This document shows, in pieces, positions 62,970 through 64,000 of a stretch of 64,000 nucleotides of DNA. This stretch comes from Achromobacter animicus (GTDB lineage Bacteria > Pseudomonadota > Gammaproteobacteria > Burkholderiales > Burkholderiaceae_B), in the NCBI RefSeq assembly GCF_902859585.1, contig NZ_CADIJM010000004.1:248001-312000 (forward strand), given 5' to 3'. The notes below the pieces were generated by a model, which did no database searches, was not told the origin of the DNA, and saw only the letters and a program-made list of their open reading frames with translations. Position 1 is the stretch's first letter. Every line of letters begins with the position of its first letter. Made by a program: the position numbers and the translations under genes.

Positions 62970-64000
62970 TCAAACAGTGGCCGGCACGGCGGTCGCGGGG
63001 ACCGACGGACGGGCGGCATGGGGATCGTCTTGCGGAATGGCGGGATTGACCGCCGTCGCGCCGCTCACCGTCTTCCATACGTTCCAGGCCATGACGAACA
63101 CACCGCACAAGAACAGGGTTCCACCCAGCAAACGGATCAGGTAGTACGGAACGCGCGTCTTCAGTTCTTCGACGAAGCTGTAGACCAGGGTGCCGTCCGG
63201 CGCCGTGTCACGCCACATCAGGCCCTGCTGCACGCCGGCGATCCACATGGCGGCGATGTACAGCACCACGCCGATGGTCGCGATCCAGAAGTGCAGTTCG
63301 ATGGCCTTGACGCTGTACATCTTTTCGCGGCCATAGAGGCGCGGGATCAGGTAGTAGAGCGAGCCGAACGAAATCATGGCGACCCAGCCCAGCGCGCCGG
63401 AGTGCACGTGGCCGATGGTCCAGTCCGTGTAGTGCGACAGCGCGTTCACGGTGCGGATCGACATCATCGAGCCTTCGAACGTGGACATGCCGTAGAACGA
63501 CAGCGCGGTGACCATGAACTTCAGGATCGGGTCGGTGCGCAGCTTGTACCAGGCGCCCTGCAGGGTCATGATGCCGTTGATCATGCCGCCCCAGGAAGGC
63601 GCCAGCAGGATCAGCGAGAAGGTCATGCCCAGCGACTGGGTCCAGTCGGGCAGCGAGGTGTACAGCAGATGGTGCGGGCCCGCCCACATGTACGTGAAGG
63701 CCAGCGCCCAGAAGTGGACGATGGACAGGCGGTACGAGTAGATGGGACGGCCGGCCTGCTTGGGCACGAAGTAATACATCATGCCCAGGAAGCTGGTGGT
63801 CAGGAAGAAGCCCACAGCGTTATGGCCGTACCACCACTGCACCATGGCGTCCTGCACGCCCGCATAGGCGGAGTAGGACTTCCACATCGACACCGGCATT
63901 TCAATGTTGTTGAAAATGTGCAGGATGGCGATGGTGAGGATGTACGAGCCGAAGAACCAGTTGGCCACGTAGATGTGCTTGGACCGGCGCTTGATGATGG
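62970..64000 (-). CDS. ccoN: cbb3 cytochrome oxidase catalytic subunit CcoN, 5' end outside the window
   Basis: About 343 C-terminal residues are visible; the frame continues past the right edge, and the ATG at 63968 is internal. Haem-copper oxidase motifs include [12 protein letters not shown] (CuB His), [15 protein letters not shown] and the HVHSGALGW pair of haem b3/b ligands. It reduces O2 to water and pumps protons in microaerobic conditions. The promoter and any FNR-type site lie outside the window. Confidence 0.96.
   Translation of the reverse strand, partial: IIKRRSKHIYVANWFFGSYILTIAILHIFNNIEMPVSMWKSYSAYAGVQDAMVQWWYGHNAVGFFLTTSFLGMMYYFVPKQAGRPIYSYRLSIVHFWALAFTYMWAGPHHLLYTSLPDWTQSLGMTFSLILLAPSWGGMINGIMTLQGAWYKLRTDPILKFMVTALSFYGMSTFEGSMMSIRTVNALSHYTDWTIGHVHSGALGWVAMISFGSLYYLIPRLYGREKMYSVKAIELHFWIATIGVVLYIAAMWIAGVQQGLMWRDTAPDGTLVYSFVEELKTRVPYYLIRLLGGTLFLCGVFVMAWNVWKTVSGATAVNPAIPQDDPHAARPSVPATAVPATV

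Overview
The window is a 64 kb stretch of GC-rich chromosome (roughly two thirds G+C by eye) with densely packed genes. The content suggests a betaproteobacterium of the Alcaligenaceae, most likely Achromobacter or a close Bordetella relative. The reasons are several Bug-type (TctC-like) solute-binding proteins, a filamentous-haemagglutinin two-partner secretion locus, a chromosomal class C beta-lactamase, a cbb3 oxidase cluster and many LysR/AraC regulators. The genus call is inference from gene content. I saw no tRNA, rRNA, CRISPR array, insertion sequence or phage gene.

Layout. 1-4109: two-partner secretion system on the minus strand, transporter gene first and the giant exoprotein running off the left edge. 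4348-12053: MarR-like regulator, peptide ABC importer (fused double ATPase, binding protein, two permeases) and an M14 peptidase, followed by small acetyltransferase and hypothetical genes. 13566-16998: lytic transglycosylase, MATE exporter and a small membrane protein. 17042-19862: lipoprotein, LysR regulator, adenine deaminase. 20049-31884: a catabolic region with a carboxylesterase, three Bug binding proteins, an M20 amidohydrolase, a BMP-like protein, an aspartate dehydrogenase, an SbmA/YddA-like ABC protein, and a LysR/amidohydrolase/Bug module. 32088-37456: Hsp15, YciH, DOPA-dioxygenase-like protein, PPK2, methionine gamma-lyase-like enzyme and two unknowns. 37490-40127: MetNIQ methionine importer. 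40298-43227: CopD/HemJ-like protein, a repeat-bearing lipoprotein and an AmpC beta-lactamase. 43383-47614: FAH-family enzyme, alpha/beta hydrolase and amidohydrolase, divergent from an AraC regulator. 47615-51166: two SMI1/KNR4-like proteins, a small exported protein and a chemoreceptor. 51355-53986: GlxA-type regulator divergent from DUF1428 and VOC genes, with a DUF1993 gene facing them. 54202-58854: PHB-depolymerase-like esterase, hemolysin III, DUF4168 protein and a YadGH-like ABC exporter. 58958-64000: cbb3 oxidase genes ccoN(partial)-O-Q-P, ccoG, a short fixH and a small membrane protein.

Functionally, the region combines scavenging of peptides, methionine, purine bases and organic acids with small hydrolase modules that probably process the imported compounds. 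It also holds surface and secreted functions and microaerobic respiration. I found no clearly new multi-gene system. The best leads are small-scale: 15-bp pentapeptide-coding tandem repeats in three unrelated genes, several perfect palindromes in regulatory gaps, a BMP-like protein with no signal peptide beside a Tat-exported Bug protein, and a pair of SUKH-like proteins without a visible toxin.
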